This document shows, piece after piece, positions 1 to 8,878 of a stretch of DNA of 30,684 bases. How positions within the stretch are numbered: position 1 is the stretch's first letter; each line of letters opens with the position of its first letter. This stretch comes from Bacillota bacterium. GTDB lineage: Bacteria > Bacillota > Desulfitobacteriia > Desulfitobacteriales > Desulfitobacteriaceae. The position numbers and the translations under genes are program-made. The stretch covers positions 1 to 30,684 of the forward strand of contig JAEWCM010000161.1 of NCBI GenBank assembly GCA_023390635.1. The letters run 5' to 3'. Below the pieces are notes generated by a model. The model saw only the letters and a list, made by a program, of their open reading frames with translations. It did not search any database and had not been told where the DNA came from.

Positions 1-50
1 TGATTAAGCTTACCCGTCAGGAATTGGAAAAACGTTTTCATCGTACATGA
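1..50 (+). CDS. mutL: MutL C-terminal end (partial)
   Basis: Reading from base 3 gives IKLTRQELEKRFHRT and then a TGA at 48-50. This resembles the extreme C-terminus of Firmicute MutL, which typically ends in a rule like R-P-T-x-I-x-L followed by an E-L-E-K-x-F tail. MutL is the mismatch-repair ATPase and endonuclease that couples MutS mismatch recognition to strand incision. The identification rests on 15 residues plus position: mutL directly upstream of miaA and hfq is a common Firmicute order. Everything upstream lies outside the window. Confidence 0.6.
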   Translation, partial: IKLTRQELEKRFHRT

Positions 51-84
51 TCAGGTTATACTGAAAATAAAAAGGGGGAGTAGA

Positions 85-906
85 GTGGAGGCTAAGAAGT
101 CAGTTCATATTCCAATCGAAATTAAACCTTCCCGCTCCCAGACACAGCTTTTGGAAATCAAAGCCTGGCTGGAGACTCAGCCTGAATGGAGAGAGGGTGA
201 AGAGGAAGAAGCAGGTCACAGCCCGTCGAATTTTTTAATTGACAACAAGGGCTTGTGGCTTTGTCAGGGAGAAAATAAATTAGCCTTTCATCCCAGTATG
301 GCTCTCTTACGTTTGATTAATATTCAACGGGGAGAGACGGACCGCTTTTTGGCGGCCACCCAATTGAGGGAAGGGGACATGTTTCTGGATGCTACGCTGG
401 GACTGGCCAGCGATGCCCTGATGGGTGCCTGGGCTGTCGGCCCGGCGGGAGGAGTTATCGGTTTGGAGTCTTCTTTGGAATTAGGATTGTTAATCCGTCA
501 CGGCCTCCAGGCTCTTGCTCAGCAGGCTAATTTGCCTAAAGTAAAAAATCCGCTCAAAGAGCAGGCTTGGTCCGACTTATCCAGTTCCGCGCGGCGAATC
601 AGCGTGATTCATGACGACCACACCCATTTCTTGCGTTGCCAGCCCGATCATTCTGTGGATGTGATCTATTTTGATCCCATGTTCAAGCATACTCAGAAAC
701 GGTCTACTTCCATTCAGCCGCTCCATAGCTGGGCCAACCATGCTTTTGTCGGCACCGAAGTCATCGGGGAAGCCTGCCGGGTGGCCCGAAAACGAGTGGT
801 CTTTAAAGACCGCAAGGGAAGCGGTGAGCTGGAGCGCCTGGGCTTTTCTCTTTTTCCGGGAGGGACATACAGCCAAGTGGATTATGGCGTAATTAATCTA
901 TCGTAG
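85..906 (+). CDS. Class I SAM-dependent methyltransferase (RsmJ/DUF548-like)
   Basis: This 273-residue protein starts at GTG 85, preceded by an AGGGGGAG ribosome binding site. Residues about 96-126 form a SAM-binding motif I (GDMFLDATLGLASDALMGAW then GGVIGLE), and about 190-200 carry motif IV (VDVIYFDPMF) with the acidic D-P pair. The layout resembles the SAM_MT/RsmJ family, whose E. coli member methylates 16S rRNA G1516. The DPMF motif fits N2-guanine or adenine amino methylation better than C-methylation. The residues before about 90 have no recognisable domain. The gene ends 12 nt before miaA and is very probably cotranscribed with mutL and miaA. The substrate is inferred; it could act on another RNA. 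Confidence 0.75.
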   Translation: MEAKKSVHIPIEIKPSRSQTQLLEIKAWLETQPEWREGEEEEAGHSPSNFLIDNKGLWLCQGENKLAFHPSMALLRLINIQRGETDRFLAATQLREGDMFLDATLGLASDALMGAWAVGPAGGVIGLESSLELGLLIRHGLQALAQQANLPKVKNPLKEQAWSDLSSSARRISVIHDDHTHFLRCQPDHSVDVIYFDPMFKHTQKRSTSIQPLHSWANHAFVGTEVIGEACRVARKRVVFKDRKGSGELERLGFSLFPGGTYSQVDYGVINLS

Positions 907-918
907 GAGGAAGCCGAA

Positions 919-1863
919 TTGGACCCGTTAATTATTCTGGTTGGTCCTACAGCTGTGGGGAAATCAGCTTTGGGCATTGAGTTAGCCCTTAAGATCAACG
1001 GAGAAATTATTTCCGGAGATTCGGTACAGATTTACCGTCATCTCAATATCGGATCAGCCAAGCCAAGTGACAAGGAACTTAAAACTGTGCCCCACCATTT
1101 AATTGATCAGCTTGATCCGGATCAGCCTTTTTCCGCTGCCCAATTTCAAAAACAAGCCAGAATCCTTATTGGCGAAATCAGGAATAGGGGGAGGATACCC
1201 ATTGTTTTGGGAGGGACCGGTTTATACATCCGCGCGCTCCTTGATCCCTACGATTTTTCTGCCCTGGGTTCAGAGGTTATCAAAGCCAAATGGACGGACT
1301 ATTGGCAGCGCCACGGTTCCGCTTCCCTTCATGCCTGCCTTGCTGAAGTGGACCCTCAGAGTGCCGGCCGTCTTCACCCCAATGACTGGGTGCGCATTGT
1401 CCGTGCGCTGGAGATTTATGAATTGACCGGAGTTCCTGCCTCAGAGCAGCAAACTTACAGCCACACCCAGTATATGCCCTTAAGTCCGGAGATTATCTAC
1501 ATCGGCTTGACTGCTCCCCGAGAAGTGTTATATGAAAGGATTAACCGGCGCTGTCAGGACATGATCGGAGCAGGACTGATCGAAGAAACGTCCCATATCC
1601 TGAACAGAGGGTATGACAGGAAACTGAAGCCTTTGCAGAGCATTGGCTACAGGCATGTGGTGTGGTATTTGCAGGGGCTGATCACCGAGCAGGAGATGCT
1701 CCGTTTATTGCAGCGGGACACCCGGCATTTTGCCAAGCGTCAGCTCACGTGGTTTCGCCGTGATCCCCGGATCACCTGGTATGATACAAACACCCTTTCT
1801 GGAGATGAGATCATCTCTGCTATTTCTCACACTTGCAGAGCCTTACAAACTCGTGTAGAATAA
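919..1863 (+). CDS. miaA: tRNA dimethylallyltransferase MiaA
   Basis: MiaA transfers a dimethylallyl group from DMAPP to N6 of A37 in tRNAs that read UNN codons. The 314 residues match the family length. The P-loop GPTAVGKS lies at 9-16, followed by ISGDSVQIYRHLNIGSAKP (substrate-binding D-S-x-Q-x-Y-R region) and GGTGLYIRALLDPYDFS. The C-terminal RDTRHFAKRQLTWFRRDPRITWYD is the usual MiaA tail. The start is TTG at 919, supported by a GGAGGAAG site at 906-913, which overlaps the preceding stop region. Its downstream neighbour hfq is 41 nt away, the classical miaA-hfq pair. Confidence 0.97.
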   Translation: MDPLIILVGPTAVGKSALGIELALKINGEIISGDSVQIYRHLNIGSAKPSDKELKTVPHHLIDQLDPDQPFSAAQFQKQARILIGEIRNRGRIPIVLGGTGLYIRALLDPYDFSALGSEVIKAKWTDYWQRHGSASLHACLAEVDPQSAGRLHPNDWVRIVRALEIYELTGVPASEQQTYSHTQYMPLSPEIIYIGLTAPREVLYERINRRCQDMIGAGLIEETSHILNRGYDRKLKPLQSIGYRHVVWYLQGLITEQEMLRLLQRDTRHFAKRQLTWFRRDPRITWYDTNTLSGDEIISAISHTCRALQTRVE

Positions 1864-1904
1864 AAATAATAGGTAAATAAGCATACTGATATGGAGGTAC
1901 AGAG

Positions 1905-2153
1905 ATGAATAAAACTCCAGTAAATTTACAGGACACTTTTTTAAACCAAGTACGTAAAGAAAATCTTCCCGTAACGATATACCTTATCAATGGATTTCAG
2001 CTGAAGGGGATTGTTAAAGGGTTTGATAATTTTACTGTCGTTTTGGAATTTGAAGGAAAGCAGCAAATGGTTTATAAGCATGCCATTTCAACAGTCATGC
2101 CGATTCGGCCGATCAATCTTGCCGCAATTGTAAATTCAGATCAAGCACTTTAA
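1905..2153 (+). CDS. hfq: RNA chaperone Hfq
   Basis: This 82-residue Sm-like protein forms hexameric rings that bind U-rich and A-rich RNA and assist small-RNA pairing. It shows the Sm1 motif (NLQDTFLNQVRKENLPVTIYLING, then FQLKGIVKGFDNFTVVL) and Sm2 with the hallmark YKHAISTV near residue 60. The conserved N-terminal Q-D-x-F-L-N and K-H residues for proximal-face RNA binding are present. The ATG at 1905 follows a GGAGG site at 1892-1896. There is no long acidic or disordered C-terminal tail, as usual in Firmicutes. A terminator follows directly. Confidence 0.97.
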   Translation: MNKTPVNLQDTFLNQVRKENLPVTIYLINGFQLKGIVKGFDNFTVVLEFEGKQQMVYKHAISTVMPIRPINLAAIVNSDQAL

Positions 2154-2187
2154 ACATCTGCAAATTTAATTTGAATCAACGTTTGAA

Positions 2188-2214
2188 AAGTTCGGCTGAA
2201 AGCCGAACTTTTTT
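2188..2214 (+). terminator. Rho-independent terminator after hfq
   Basis: Arms AAGTTCGGCT (2188-2197) and AGCCGAACTT (2201-2210) form a perfect 10-bp stem with a GAA loop, and a run of six T ends at 2214. It closes the mutL-miaA-hfq transcript. Confidence 0.93.
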
Positions 2215-2287
2215 GTTACCCTGAAGTAAATAAAGTTCTTTAGGGTGAAATTTTTTTAGATAATTTGGTTAAATTTATAATAAATCC

Positions 2288-2316
2288 TTGTAGATTAAAG
2301 CCAGTAATGTTATATT
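2288..2316 (+). promoter_or_regulatory. Sigma-A-type promoter of typA
   Basis: TTGTAG (2288-2293), a 17-bp spacer and TATATT (2311-2316) fit the vegetative promoter consensus. The site lies in an AT-rich gap just after the hfq terminator, 47 bp before the typA start. No other gene could use it on this strand. Confidence 0.6.
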
Positions 2317-2362
2317 AAAAATTAGCGTTTTTATCCTCAGTTCGGAAAGGAAAATGTATTTA

Positions 2363-4183
2363 ATGAAAAGTCTTAGAAATATCGCTATTATCGCTCACGT
2401 AGATCATGGTAAAACAACATTAGTCGATGCAATGTTAAAGCAAAGCGGCACTTTCCGTGCTAATCAGCAGGTCATGGAAAGAGTAATGGATTCCAATGAC
2501 TTGGAAAGAGAAAGAGGTATCACTATCTTATCCAAAAACACTGCCGTTCACTGGCAGGATACCAAGATTAATATTGTCGATACCCCAGGGCATGCTGATT
2601 TTGGCGGAGAAGTAGAACGGGTCTTGAAAATGGTCAATGGTGTTTTGCTGATTGTGGATGCCTTTGAAGGTCCTATGCCTCAAACCCGTTTTGTATTGCG
2701 TAAAGCGCTGGAGTTAAAATTAGTCCCGATTGTGGTCATCAATAAAATCGACCGTCCTGATGCTCGTCCGATGGAAGTGGTGGATGAGATTTTAGATCTC
2801 TTTATTGAGTTAGGTGCAGATGACAATCAGCTGGAATTTCCAGTCGTATATGCTTCAGCCCGTCAAGGAATTGCCGGACTTTCTCCCGACACCATGACGG
2901 ACAGCTTAGAGCCTCTGTTTTCCACAATTCTTGACCATATTCCCGCTCCAAATGGGGAGGCGGAAGAACCCTTGCAACTCTTGGTTACCACTTTGGATTA
3001 CGATGACTATGTGGGAAAAATCGTAGTAGGACGAATTGTCCGAGGTCGGATTCATCAGGGTGAAAGTGTGGCTCTGATTAAACGAGAGGGTAACTTTGAG
3101 CGGGTTAAAATCGGTAAAGTTTATGTGTATGAAGGCTTGCAGCGGGTTGACGTACCTGAAGCAGAGGCAGGAGAAATTGTCGCTTTAACCGGTCTGACCA
3201 GTGCCAATATCGGTGAGACGGTAGCCAGCATTGATAATCCGGAAGCGCTTCCCACAATTGAAGTGGATGAGCCAACCCTCACCATGAATTTCATGGTGAA
3301 TAACAGTCCTTTTGCCGGCAGAGAAGGAGAATTTGTCACTTCCCGTAAATTGCGGGAACGCTTATTCAAAGAGATTGAGACCAATGTTTCTCTTCGGGTG
3401 GAAGAAACCGATTCAGCTGATTCTTTCCGCGTTTCCGGTCGGGGAGAGCTTCATTTATCCATTCTGATTGAAAATATGCGCCGTGAAGGTTATGAACTTC
3501 AAGTCTCTAAACCAGAGGTTATTTTTAAAACCATTGACGGTGTTAAGTGCGAACCGATTGAGTATTTGATCTGTGACATTGCTGAATCCTCTTTAGGCGC
3601 AGTTATGGAGCTGCTTGGAACTCGTAAGGCGGAAATGGTCAACATGTCTAATATCTCTCCCACCCAGATTCGCGTGGAATTTAATATTCCGGCCCGGGGA
3701 CTGATCGGTTTCCGCGGAGAATTTTTAACGGAGACCCGTGGTGAAGGGATTATGAACCATATTTTCAAAGGCTATGAACCCTACAAAGGTGAAGTGGCCA
3801 AACGCAGCCGTGGTGTACTGATCGCATTTGAAGACGGAGAAGCTACCAGCTACGGTCTCAACCAGGCTCAGGAACGGGGCGTTACCTTTATTGAACCGGG
3901 AACTAAAATCTATCAGGGCATGATTGTCGGTGAAAACAGCCGTGATCAGGATATCGAGGTCAATGTGGCCAAGAAAAAGCATGTCACCAATATGCGGGCC
4001 AGCGGCTCAGATGAAGCTTTGCGCCTGGAAAAACCCAGAGAATATTCTTTAGAGCAGGCCCTCGAATATATCGAGGATGATGAATTGGTAGAAATTACAC
4101 CAAAGAGCATCCGCCTGCGCAAAAAATATCTGGATAAAAATGCCCGGGTCCGTCATGCTAAAAGCATCTCTGCTCAAAATTAA
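2363..4183 (+). CDS. typA: Ribosome-associated GTPase TypA/BipA
   Basis: This is a translational GTPase of the EF-G/LepA superfamily that binds the 70S ribosome and supports 50S assembly and stress growth. G1 is AHVDHGKTT, switch I shows E-R-E-R-G-I-T-I, G3 is DTPGHADFGGEVER, and G4 is NKIDRPDAR. The C-terminal half has the TypA-specific ARGLIGFRGEFLTETRGEGIMNH motif. Two in-frame ATGs exist, at 2354 and 2363. The ribosome binding site AAAGGA ends at 2351, only 2 nt before the first ATG and 11 nt before the second. The second also gives the family-typical MKSLRNIAIIAHVDHG start, so it is preferred. Length of 606 residues is normal. Confidence 0.96.
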   Translation: MKSLRNIAIIAHVDHGKTTLVDAMLKQSGTFRANQQVMERVMDSNDLERERGITILSKNTAVHWQDTKINIVDTPGHADFGGEVERVLKMVNGVLLIVDAFEGPMPQTRFVLRKALELKLVPIVVINKIDRPDARPMEVVDEILDLFIELGADDNQLEFPVVYASARQGIAGLSPDTMTDSLEPLFSTILDHIPAPNGEAEEPLQLLVTTLDYDDYVGKIVVGRIVRGRIHQGESVALIKREGNFERVKIGKVYVYEGLQRVDVPEAEAGEIVALTGLTSANIGETVASIDNPEALPTIEVDEPTLTMNFMVNNSPFAGREGEFVTSRKLRERLFKEIETNVSLRVEETDSADSFRVSGRGELHLSILIENMRREGYELQVSKPEVIFKTIDGVKCEPIEYLICDIAESSLGAVMELLGTRKAEMVNMSNISPTQIRVEFNIPARGLIGFRGEFLTETRGEGIMNHIFKGYEPYKGEVAKRSRGVLIAFEDGEATSYGLNQAQERGVTFIEPGTKIYQGMIVGENSRDQDIEVNVAKKKHVTNMRASGSDEALRLEKPREYSLEQALEYIEDDELVEITPKSIRLRKKYLDKNARVRHAKSISAQN

Positions 4184-4261
4184 ATTCTGAGAAATAAGCA
4201 AGAAGTAGGAAGGCTTTGGAGGTTTAGAGCGTATAGTTATAAGTATGGAGGTGGCTTTTCC

Positions 4262-5236
4262 ATGCCGATACGCATAACGTTTAACTCTAATCTCAGCCTT
4301 CCGCCCCAGATTCAGGGGCCAATCCCGCCTGATACAAGGGAGAGGACGGCCTCTGCACCGATCAGTTTTCTTTCCTCAATTCCGCAGCGCAAGACGACCG
4401 CTCCTGTAGTGGAAAAGGAAAAAAATAAATTGGACGAAGTATTTGCCGAACTTGATACCTTGATCGGCTTGAATTCAGTCAAAAGTTTGGTCCGTGAATT
4501 GGAAGCCTATGTAGAAATCCAAAAACGGCGTACCCGAGAGAAATTAAATGCCGAACCCTTGGTGCTGCACATGATTTTTCGCGGCAATCCCGGTACGGGC
4601 AAAACAACGGTTGCCCGGATTATCGGCAAACTTTTCAAAGAATTAGGTGTACTGGAAAAAGGACACATGGTGGAATGTGAAAGAGCCGATATGGTCGGTG
4701 AATATATTGGGCATACGGCGCAGAAAACTAAAGAGCAAGTCAAAAAAGCTTTGGGCGGTATTCTTTTTATCGATGAAGCTTATTCCCTGGCCCGGGGCGG
4801 TGAAAAGGATTTCGGCAAGGAAGCGATTGATGCTTTAGTGCGGGCTATGGAGAACAACCGGGATAATCTTATCCTGATCTTGGCAGGCTATAAAAAGGAA
4901 ATGGACTGGTTTATTAGTACGAATCCCGGATTGCGTTCCCGATTTCCCATTCATATTGACTTTCCCGATTATACTTTGGATGAATTGATGTTAATTGGGG
5001 AAAGCATGTTTAATAAACGCCAATATGAGCTTACATATGATGCAAAAGCAGCATTGAAATTTCATCTTCAGGAAATGATAGATCATCATCCTTATGCCGG
5101 CAATGCTCGCATGATTCGAAATTTGGTGGAAAAAACCGCCCGCAAGCAAGCTGTCCGCTTATACGCTCGTGCTAATTCCACCAGAGAAGAGCTGATGCAA
5201 ATTTTGCCGGAAGATTTAGTGTTTGATGATTACTAA
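4262..5236 (+). CDS. spoVK: Stage V sporulation protein K, AAA ATPase
   Basis: This 324-residue CbbX/SpoVK-family AAA+ ATPase belongs to a group needed for spore maturation in Bacillus. Residues 1-55 are a proline- and threonine-rich, probably disordered leader. The AAA module follows: LDTLIGLNSVKSLVREL, Walker A GNPGTGKT at 108-115, Walker B GILFIDEAYSLARGG at about 165-178, sensor region NPGLRSRFP, and a C-terminal lid with GNARMIRNLVEKTARKQAVRL. The ATG at 4262 follows GGAGGTGG at 4247-4254. hflX starts 30 nt downstream. The spoVK-hflX-lyase order matches B. subtilis spoVK-ynbA-ynbB, which supports the call. Confidence 0.92.
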   Translation: MPIRITFNSNLSLPPQIQGPIPPDTRERTASAPISFLSSIPQRKTTAPVVEKEKNKLDEVFAELDTLIGLNSVKSLVRELEAYVEIQKRRTREKLNAEPLVLHMIFRGNPGTGKTTVARIIGKLFKELGVLEKGHMVECERADMVGEYIGHTAQKTKEQVKKALGGILFIDEAYSLARGGEKDFGKEAIDALVRAMENNRDNLILILAGYKKEMDWFISTNPGLRSRFPIHIDFPDYTLDELMLIGESMFNKRQYELTYDAKAALKFHLQEMIDHHPYAGNARMIRNLVEKTARKQAVRLYARANSTREELMQILPEDLVFDDY

Positions 5237-5266
5237 CCAATTGTCTTTCCTATTAGAGGAGGATTT

Positions 5267-6916
5267 ATGGAATTTAGCGGTGAATTCAAGGGAATTAAAG
5301 CTAATTATCTGCGCGAACTCAAACAGTTGTGTGGTGAACGAATTCCCCGATCATACCTGATTTCTCCCGAATTGCTGGAGTACATGGCCAAACTGACCTC
5401 CCTTTACAATCGAGAAATTGCCATTTATATCACCCGTTCCGGCGTAGTGACCCATATGGTATTCGGGCAGCATGATAATGCCGTGTTACCGCCGTTAAAA
5501 GGCCGGGTCACAGCAAATCAGATCCGCTGCATCCATACTCACCCGGGAGGAAATCACCGACTGAGCAGTCTGGATTTTTATGCCTTGGACAACCTGGGCT
5601 TGGAAAGTATGAGCGCCGCCGGCATCAGGGAAGAGAGTGTGACGGCTCTCCAGTGTGCTGTGATGACGGGTCAGCAAAATTACTCAGCGATTGAAATCAA
5701 AGGGGATGAACTTGTCCATTTTGATTATGAAGCCTTCGTCCGTGAGGAAAGTCAAGTGCTTAAGGGCAAGCTTAAATCTGCCCTTCCTGATACTTTCACT
5801 GGAAAAGAAAGAGCCGTTTTAATTGCTCTACTCAATGAAAATCCTCTTGACCAAGGGGAACAGGAATCGCTGGCTGAGTTAAAAGAATTGGCTATTACTG
5901 CCGGTGTGGAAGTTTGCGGACAGATTACTCAACTGCGCCGTCATCAAGAATCCCCCGGTTATTTAGGCAAGGGCAAGTTGACCGAATTAACCCACCTTTT
6001 ACAGGCTACAAGAGCTAATTTAGTGCTTTGTGATGATGAATTGAAGCCTCATCAACAGAGGGCATTAGAACAACTGACCGGGGTAAAGGTCATCGACAGG
6101 ACCGCTTTGATTCTGGATATCTTTGCCCAGCGGGCGAGGTCAAAAGCGGGAAAACTGCAGGTAGAGCTGGCTCAGCACCAATATTTACTTCCTCGTCTCA
6201 TGGGGCAGGGGACCTCCCTGTCGCGTCTGGGAGGAGGAATCGGTACCAGAGGGCCAGGAGAAACCAAGCTGGAAACAGACCGCAGGCGAATCAGGCAAAG
6301 AATCTCTTCTTTAGAGAAACAATTGTCCACCCTCAGTCAGGACCGCACAATGCAACGGAAACAGCGGACCATGAGTGGACTGCCTCTGATTGGCCTGGTC
6401 GGTTATACCAATGCAGGCAAAACCACGTTGCTGCATAAAGCTGTCAGTTTATCCGGTTCGGCAGCTCCGATTCCTTCCGGGGAAAATAAATTATTTGCCA
6501 CCTTGGATCCCCTGGTGCGCAAGGTAAAAACAACCGGAGGAAGGGAAGTCTTGCTTAGCGATACGGTCGGGTTCATACAAAAGCTGCCTCATCATTTATT
6601 GCATGCTTTTTTGGGAACCTTGGAAGAAGTACAAAATGCCGATCTCCTGATCCATGTGTTGGATGCGGCCCACCCGGAAGCTCTGGAACGTGCTAAGACC
6701 GTACAGACCGTCTTGGAGCAGTTGGGGTGCGCTGATAAACCTACCGTGACAATTCTAAACAAGCTTGACAAGGTCACAGAGACTGCTGAAGTGGAACGCT
6801 TAGCACAAGTTTTTTCCCATCCTGTGCCTATTTCCCTTTTGCATACCTCTACTCTGAAACCAGTCTGGCAAGAAGTTGAATTTTTAATTAATTCCATTCA
6901 AACTCAACTCATTTAG
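5267..6916 (+). CDS. hflX: GTPase HflX with JAMM-like N-terminal extension
   Basis: HflX is a ribosome-splitting GTPase that rescues stalled or heat-damaged ribosomes. At 549 residues it is about 130 longer than B. subtilis YnbA. Residues 180-370 are the HflX N-domain with the glycine-rich GGGIGTRGPGETKLE loop (322-336). The G domain has G1 GYTNAGKT (379-386), G3 DTVGF (432-436) and G4 NKLD (498-501). Residues 1-175 are extra and contain H90-x-H92-x7-S100-x2-D103 (IHTHPGG then LSSLD), which is the exact spacing of the JAMM/MPN zinc-isopeptidase motif; E50 could be the catalytic glutamate. The ATG follows AGAGGAGG. Metalloprotease activity is inference only. Confidence 0.93.
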   Translation: MEFSGEFKGIKANYLRELKQLCGERIPRSYLISPELLEYMAKLTSLYNREIAIYITRSGVVTHMVFGQHDNAVLPPLKGRVTANQIRCIHTHPGGNHRLSSLDFYALDNLGLESMSAAGIREESVTALQCAVMTGQQNYSAIEIKGDELVHFDYEAFVREESQVLKGKLKSALPDTFTGKERAVLIALLNENPLDQGEQESLAELKELAITAGVEVCGQITQLRRHQESPGYLGKGKLTELTHLLQATRANLVLCDDELKPHQQRALEQLTGVKVIDRTALILDIFAQRARSKAGKLQVELAQHQYLLPRLMGQGTSLSRLGGGIGTRGPGETKLETDRRRIRQRISSLEKQLSTLSQDRTMQRKQRTMSGLPLIGLVGYTNAGKTTLLHKAVSLSGSAAPIPSGENKLFATLDPLVRKVKTTGGREVLLSDTVGFIQKLPHHLLHAFLGTLEEVQNADLLIHVLDAAHPEALERAKTVQTVLEQLGCADKPTVTILNKLDKVTETAEVERLAQVFSHPVPISLLHTSTLKPVWQEVEFLINSIQTQLI

Positions 6917-6922
6917 GGGGCT

Positions 6923-8194
6923 ATGATTTTGTTAGATAACAACTGGCCTGCGAAAATCAGCAAGGCCTACACCGAAGCTAGTCTTATATTGGAACAACAA
7001 TCCGGTCATTTAGATAAAATCAGCTGGCACAATCATCAAAAAGTATTAAATGCCTTTCAGCAGGAAAATATTTCTGCTTATGATTTACACGGTTCGAATG
7101 GATATGGATTAGGGGACAGGGGAAGAGAATGCCTGGACCATATTTTTGCTCATATTTTAGGAACGGAAGATGCTTTGGTGCGGGGACAGTTTGTTTCCGG
7201 CACTCATGCCATTGCCACCGCTTTATACGGAATTTTGCGTCCGGGGGATAAATTAGTTTCTGTTTCCGGTAATCCTTATGATACACTAGAAGAAGTGATT
7301 GGCTTACATAGAGGGGGGACAGGCAGTCTTAAAGATTTGGGGGTGGATTATGCCCACATCCCCCTTACCGAGGAAGGGGCAATTCAGTACGAACGCTTTG
7401 CGGAGGTCATTACTTCCAATACCAAACTGTTGATGGTGCAGCGTTCCTGTGGCTATGCGTGGCGGCCTTCCTTAAGTATTGACAAATTAAATGAATTGGT
7501 TCAATATGTACGCAGTCACTATCCTAATTTACTTATTTTTGTGGATAATTGTTACGGTGAATTGGTTGAGACGATGGAACCGGGAGACATTGGAGCCGAT
7601 CTGATGGCCGGCTCATTGATAAAAAATCTGGGAGGAACTCTTGCACCAACCGGCGGGTATATTGCAGGTAAAGCAGATCTGGTGGAACTGGCTGCAGCCC
7701 GTCTCACCGCACCGGGAATCGGCCGGGAAGTAGGGGCGACTTTGGAATGGCAAAAGCTTTTTTATCAGGGGCTGTTTTTTAGTCCTTTAACTGTTGGCGA
7801 GGCGATTAAGGGAGCCATTTTTACGGCTGCTTTCTGGCGTGCTTTGGGTTATGAAGTTCATCCTCAACCGGAAGACCTTCGCACTGATCTGATTCAGGCT
7901 GTAAAACTGGGAAGCCGGGAGAAGATGATTGCCTTTTGCCAGGGTTTGCAAAAAGGTTCTCCCATCGATTCTCATGTTTTGCCTATTCCATCTGAAATGC
8001 CCGGTTATCAGGACGAAGTGATCATGGCCGGAGGAACCTTTATTCAGGGAGCAACCAGTGAGTTTTCCGCCGACGGGCCTTTACGTCCTCCCTATATTGT
8101 TTATCAGCAGGGGGGAATTTCCCAGACGTATGTGAAAATGGGAAATGTGCTGGCTGCCTTGAGTCTCCATAAAAACGGATTACTAAATGATTAA
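6923..8194 (+). CDS. Methionine gamma-lyase-like PLP enzyme (YnbB/aluminium-resistance family)
   Basis: This 423-residue fold-type I PLP enzyme belongs to the family annotated as Met_gamma_lyase or aluminium resistance protein. The PLP site shows SGTHAIATALYGILRPGD (about 92-109), the cofactor-stacking and phosphate regions, the VDNCYGE aspartate at 208, and the Schiff-base lysine 234 in GSLIKNLGG. The reaction in vivo is not established for this family; elimination of a sulfur amino acid is the database guess. It begins 6 nt after hflX stops, so it is probably translationally coupled. Start ATG 6923 follows a weak TAGGGGG site. Confidence 0.88.
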   Translation: MILLDNNWPAKISKAYTEASLILEQQSGHLDKISWHNHQKVLNAFQQENISAYDLHGSNGYGLGDRGRECLDHIFAHILGTEDALVRGQFVSGTHAIATALYGILRPGDKLVSVSGNPYDTLEEVIGLHRGGTGSLKDLGVDYAHIPLTEEGAIQYERFAEVITSNTKLLMVQRSCGYAWRPSLSIDKLNELVQYVRSHYPNLLIFVDNCYGELVETMEPGDIGADLMAGSLIKNLGGTLAPTGGYIAGKADLVELAAARLTAPGIGREVGATLEWQKLFYQGLFFSPLTVGEAIKGAIFTAAFWRALGYEVHPQPEDLRTDLIQAVKLGSREKMIAFCQGLQKGSPIDSHVLPIPSEMPGYQDEVIMAGGTFIQGATSEFSADGPLRPPYIVYQQGGISQTYVKMGNVLAALSLHKNGLLND

Positions 8195-8200
8195 ATTAAA

Positions 8201-8791
8201 ATGATTAAACTTAGAAAGAAGGCGACAGCCTTGGAAGAGATTCAAAAAGAAGATTCAGTCAATCCAAAGAAAAGCACCAAACGGTTTGTCCTTGAACTTG
8301 TGGAAATTGTCGTTTTGGCCTTTGCCGTCTCCTGGATCATTCATACTTTTATGTTTGAGGCACGCTATGTTCCCAGCGAGTCAATGCTGCCAACAATTCA
8401 GGTCGGAGACCGCATCGTCGTGGATAAGTTTTTCTATAAGCATTTCGGCAGTATTGAACGCAATGATATTGTTGTTTTTCATTCCACTTCGGCTATGCCT
8501 ATCAAGGATGATATGGTGAAACGGGTCATTGGCCTTCCGGGGGATACGATTGAGATCAAAACCCATAAAGTACTGTTGAATGGAAAAGAAATCAGTGAGC
8601 CCTTTATCCTGCAAAAGACGGTAGGGGATTATGGCCCTGTAACTGTTCCGGAAGGTTCTTTGTTTGTGATGGGGGATAACCGGAATAACAGTGATGATTC
8701 AAGAGACTGGGGATTTTTACCGGAAAATGAGCTGGTCGGCAAGGTTATTCTGCGTTACTGGCCTTTAAGCAGCTTTGGTTCATTATCTTAA
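8201..8791 (+). CDS. lepB: Type I signal peptidase
   Basis: This enzyme cleaves N-terminal signal peptides on the outer face of the membrane. The single transmembrane segment is at about 32-52 (ELVEIVVLAFAVSWIIHTF). The catalytic serine is S61 in VPSESMLPT and the general-base lysine is K107 in DDMVKRVIGLPGD. Box E is GDNRNNSDDSRDWGFLP. At 196 residues it is the short Gram-positive form. The start is uncertain: ATG 8201 lies 6 nt after the previous stop but lacks a good ribosome binding site, while in-frame TTG 8231 is preceded by AGAAAGAAGG at 8 nt spacing. Either start keeps every functional motif. Confidence 0.95.
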   Translation: MIKLRKKATALEEIQKEDSVNPKKSTKRFVLELVEIVVLAFAVSWIIHTFMFEARYVPSESMLPTIQVGDRIVVDKFFYKHFGSIERNDIVVFHSTSAMPIKDDMVKRVIGLPGDTIEIKTHKVLLNGKEISEPFILQKTVGDYGPVTVPEGSLFVMGDNRNNSDDSRDWGFLPENELVGKVILRYWPLSSFGSLS

Positions 8792-8797
8792 TGGACC

Positions 8798-8823
8798 ATG
8801 CAGGGATTTGCAATCCCCTGCAT
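8798..8823 (+). other. Hairpin between lepB and ddl
   Basis: ATGCAGGGATT (8798-8808) pairs with AATCCCCTGCAT (8812-8823) across a TGC loop, with one bulged C. No T-run follows, so it is not a convincing terminator. It may attenuate or process the lepB-ddl transcript. Confidence 0.45.
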
Positions 8824-8878
8824 ATATAATCATTAACTGGATTTTAAATAGAGTTTTATAGAGGAGGCTTCATCGAAT

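Noticed and set aside
577..876. Minus-strand ORF under the methyltransferase gene
   Set aside because: It is antisense to a gene with clear SAM-binding motifs and shows no start signals.
8798..8823. Terminator between lepB and ddl
   Set aside because: The hairpin is real but no T-run follows; it is listed as a hairpin only.
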